A stretch of DNA of 64,000 nucleotides from Dechloromonas sp. TW-R-39-2 (GTDB lineage Bacteria; Pseudomonadota; Gammaproteobacteria; Burkholderiales; Rhodocyclaceae), in the NCBI RefSeq assembly GCF_016864195.1, contig NZ_CP045202.1, positions 2,449,001 through 2,513,000 of the forward strand, written 5' to 3'. The notes under the pieces are model-generated. The model was not told the DNA's origin. It ran no database searches and was given only the letters and a program-made list of their open reading frames with translations. The position numbers and the translations under genes were made by a program. Position 1 is the stretch's first letter. Each line of letters begins with the position of its first letter. Of the stretch, positions 61,710 to 64,000 are shown in pieces.

Positions 61710-64000
61710 TTAGTTGCGCAGCGGCTTGCCGGTTTCCAGCATGTGCTTGATGCGTGCCTGGGTTTCCGGGGTTTTCAGAAGATCGACGAAAAGACGACGT
61801 TCGACAGTCAGCAGCCATTCCTCATCGACCAGGCTACCGGTTTCGACTTCGCCGCCGCACAGGGCAACGGCAGCCGAACGGGCAACCTTGTAGTCGTGGG
61901 CGGAAATCATGCCGCCTTCCTTCATGTTGACCAGCATCATCTCGAAGGTGGCGATACCGTTTTTGCCGGCAACCGGAACGGCACGGGCCATCGGCGGCGG
62001 TGCATAACCGGCATCGGCCATGGCACGCGCTTCCTTGATGGCAACGCAAAGCAGTTCGTTGGCGTTGAACAGGATGGTGTCGGAAGGTTTGGCAAAGCCG
62101 AAATCAACCACTTCAACCGCACTCTTGGCGACCTTGGCCATGGCGATGGTCATGAACACCGGCTGCAGGAAGTTGAAGACTTCACCCGGCGTTCCCGACT
62201 GGGCAGCCCAGTCCGCAGCGCGGGCAGCGAATTCCTTGCAACCGCCACCGGCCGGAATCAGGCCGACACCGGCTTCGACCAGGCCGACATAGCTTTCCAG
62301 CGCCATGACGCGCTTGGCGGCATGCATGACGAACTCGCAGCCACCGCCCAGCGCCAGGCCCTGAACCGCAGCGACGGTCGGCACTTGCGCATACTTCAGC
62401 GTCTGCGAAGCACGCTGGAATTTCTCGACGGTCTGCTCAAGCAGGTCGAACTGGCCGGCGGCACAAGCTTCGCCAACTTGCTGCAGATTGGCCCCGACAG
62501 CAAACGGCGCTTCGTGCCAGACAACCACGCCATCCAGCGTCTGCTCAGCCTGACGCACGGCAGTAATCACGCCATCAAGAACTTCATTGCCGATGGTGTG
62601 CATCTTCGACTTGATCGAAATGATGCCAATTTTGCGGTCGACCGCAGGCAGACACCACAAACGCACGCCGTCGTTTTCATACAGCGTCTCGCCCGACTTT
62701 TCCGGCGTTGCAGCATTTTCGCCAAGAACGCGTTCAGGGAAATACTGGCGCTGATAAACCGGCAGCGACGAGCGCGGCACATAAGCATTCTTGCGGGCCG
62801 AGTAGGAACCTTCCGGCGCATGCACGCCGGTCCGGCCGCTTTCCAGCGCCCAAGCCGGCAGTGCAACATTGCTCATGGCTTTGCCGGCAGCGACATCGGC
62901 GGCAACGGCCTGGGCAATATCAGCCCAACCCGCCGCCTGCCAGGTTTCGAACGGGCCTTGCGACCAGCCGAAGCCCCAGCGCATGGCGAGATCGAGGTCA
63001 CGCGCATTGTCGGCGACGTTTTCCAGCTGCACGGCGGCGTAGTGGAAGATGTCGCGGAAAATCGCCCACAGGAACTGGGCTTGCGGATGCGCCGAAGCAC
63101 GCAAGGCAGCAAACTTCTCGGCCGGGTTGCGGATTTTCAGGATGGCACCGACTTCCTCAGCGATTTCGCCGGCCGACTTGCGGTAATCCTGGGCGGCCAG
63201 GTCGAGCACCTGGATTTCCTTGCCCTGCTTGCGGAAAATGCCGCAACGGGTTTTCTGGCCAAGCGCCCCCTGCCCGATCAGCGCGGTCAACCACGCCGGG
63301 GAGGTGAAATAGGCGTGCCACGGATCGTTCGGCAGCGTGTCCTGCATGGTCTTGACGACGTGGGCCAGCGTATCCAGGCCGACCACGTCGGCGGTGCGGT
63401 AGGTGGCGCTCTTCGGGCGGCCGATCTTCGGGCCGGTCAGTGCGTCGACTTCGTCGAAACCGAGGCCGAAAGCCTGGGTGTGGTGCATGACGGCGAGAAT
63501 CGAGAAGACGCCGATGCGGTTGGCGACAAAGTTCGGTGTATCGAGTGCACGGATCACGCTCTTGCCGAGACGCGAGGTCAGCCAGGTTTCCAGCGCATCC
63601 AGCGTGCTGCCATCGGTGCTTTCAGTGCCGATGATTTCAACCAGGTGCATGTAGCGCGGCGGGTTGAAGAAGTGGATGCCGCAGAAGCGCGGACGAACCG
63701 ACTCCGGCAGCCCCTGGGCCAGCACATTCATCGACAGGCCGGAGGTATTCGAAGCGATGATCGTGTTGGCGCCGAGGTGCGGCGCAATCTTGGCATAGAG
63801 ATCGTTCTTCCAGTCCATGCGTTCGGCAATGGCTTCGATCACCAGATCGCACTCGGCGAGCAGCGGCAGATGTTCGTCGTAATTGGCAGCGTCGATGAAC
63901 TTGAGCTTGCCCTTGCTCGCCAGCGGCGCCGGGTCCAGCTTCTTGAGGCCATCGAGGGCCTTCTTGACGATACCGTTCTTGTCTCCTTCTTTCGCCGGCA
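61710..64000 (-). CDS. 3-hydroxyacyl-CoA dehydrogenase / enoyl-CoA hydratase, 5' end beyond the window
   Basis: This enzyme hydrates enoyl-CoA and oxidises the 3-hydroxyacyl-CoA product in beta-oxidation. The frame is open past an internal GTG at 63842 to the right edge, so the true start lies outside; at least 763 residues are present and about 800 are expected. In order it carries NAD-binding-fold remnants (CDLVIEAIAERMDWK), the FNPPRYMHLVEII motif, a 3HCDH C-terminal domain near the VANRIGVF segment, then an enoyl-CoA hydratase domain with ALGGGCEFVMHAAKRV. The domain order (dehydrogenase first) differs from FadB and is that of FadJ/FadN-like proteins. It contains the only fully palindromic copy of TGCGGTCGAC. 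Confidence 0.93.
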   Translation of the reverse strand, partial: PAKEGDKNGIVKKALDGLKKLDPAPLASKGKLKFIDAANYDEHLPLLAECDLVIEAIAERMDWKNDLYAKIAPHLGANTIIASNTSGLSMNVLAQGLPESVRPRFCGIHFFNPPRYMHLVEIIGTESTDGSTLDALETWLTSRLGKSVIRALDTPNFVANRIGVFSILAVMHHTQAFGLGFDEVDALTGPKIGRPKSATYRTADVVGLDTLAHVVKTMQDTLPNDPWHAYFTSPAWLTALIGQGALGQKTRCGIFRKQGKEIQVLDLAAQDYRKSAGEIAEEVGAILKIRNPAEKFAALRASAHPQAQFLWAIFRDIFHYAAVQLENVADNARDLDLAMRWGFGWSQGPFETWQAAGWADIAQAVAADVAAGKAMSNVALPAWALESGRTGVHAPEGSYSARKNAYVPRSSLPVYQRQYFPERVLGENAATPEKSGETLYENDGVRLWCLPAVDRKIGIISIKSKMHTIGNEVLDGVITAVRQAEQTLDGVVVWHEAPFAVGANLQQVGEACAAGQFDLLEQTVEKFQRASQTLKYAQVPTVAAVQGLALGGGCEFVMHAAKRVMALESYVGLVEAGVGLIPAGGGCKEFAARAADWAAQSGTPGEVFNFLQPVFMTIAMAKVAKSAVEVVDFGFAKPSDTILFNANELLCVAIKEARAMADAGYAPPPMARAVPVAGKNGIATFEMMLVNMKEGGMISAHDYKVARSAAVALCGGEVETGSLVDEEWLLTVERRLFVDLLKTPETQARIKHMLETGKPLRN
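62633..62646. repeat. Palindromic copy of the dispersed TGCGGTCGAC motif
   Basis: TGCGGTCGACCGCA is a perfect 14-bp palindrome and the only two-sided copy of a 10-mer found at 10 sites in the window (13, 10617, 18066, 20074, 25387, 26207, 31679, 51556, 57992, 62633). Copies fall in coding and intergenic DNA and in both orientations. Confidence 0.6.

Noticed and set aside
1..64000. Search for insertion sequences, phage genes and CRISPR arrays
   Set aside because: No transposase, integrase or regularly spaced repeats were found; the dispersed 10-mer is too short and irregular for CRISPR.

Overview
The window looks like a piece of a betaproteobacterial chromosome from the Rhodocyclales (Dechloromonas/Azonexus-like). 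That placement rests on recognisable protein families: a Sec-exported clade II nitrous oxide reductase cluster, a VpsM/VpsP-type exopolysaccharide operon, LapD/LapG, DctB/DctD-like regulators and a beta-oxidation cluster. Base composition is GC-rich and gene density is high. No transposase, integrase, phage gene or CRISPR array was seen; apart from the first kilobase this reads as ordinary core and semi-core chromosome.

Layout. 1-1.3 kb: a truncated gene of unknown function, a DUF5710 protein and a candidate small RNA. 1.4-3.8 kb: tRNA-Ser(GCU), aspartokinase and a histone-deacetylase-family hydrolase, all on minus. 3.9-8.8 kb: MoxR ATPase, DUF58 protein and TgpA-like transglutaminase, then lytic transglycosylase MltB, all on plus. 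8.8-12.4 kb: the stationary-phase block surE-pcm-nlpD-rpoS preceded by an H-NS-like protein, on minus. 12.6-37 kb: signalling and envelope genes. These are a haem-binding hybrid kinase, a degenerate LapD-like c-di-GMP receptor, a polymer ligase, a small secreted Ala/Gly-rich protein, GalE, ManC, an initiating glycosyltransferase, VanZ, a REC-PAS-GGDEF-EAL protein, a nucleotide-sugar synthase, an MltD-like protein, LapG (plus strand), and the export operon VpsM-Wza-Wzc-CpsB-VpsP. Three copper-delivery-type genes (FixH-like, SCO, PCuAC) follow, divergent from nosZ.

37.3-48.0 kb: a nos cluster of clade II type (nosZ, two cytochromes c, nosB, nosD, nosG, nosH, nosF, nosL, nosY, a TlpA-like thioredoxin). 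It has no nosR or nosX, and NosZ has a Sec rather than a Tat signal. A candidate FNR-type box sits at class II spacing before nosZ. 48.2-54.8 kb: a small outer-membrane protein gene with a CRP-like site, then an SsuA/NrtA-type ABC importer. The importer is preceded by a very good sigma-54 promoter and an inverted-repeat enhancer candidate, and followed by DctB-like and DctD-like genes that probably control it. 54.9-64 kb: a minus-strand fatty-acid degradation cluster (trifunctional-type dehydrogenase/hydratase, thiolase, DUF4442, chalcone-isomerase-fold protein, FadD, nitronate monooxygenase, acyl-CoA dehydrogenase); its first gene runs off the right edge.

The observations I rate highest are: a dispersed 10-mer TGCGGTCGAC, far above chance frequency; the sigma-54/enhancer/DctBD/ABC unit; and the LapD-LapG pair flanking an exopolysaccharide region that also encodes a secreted Ala-rich protein carrying a TAAG motif. 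No whole undescribed system stands out; these are leads, not demonstrations.
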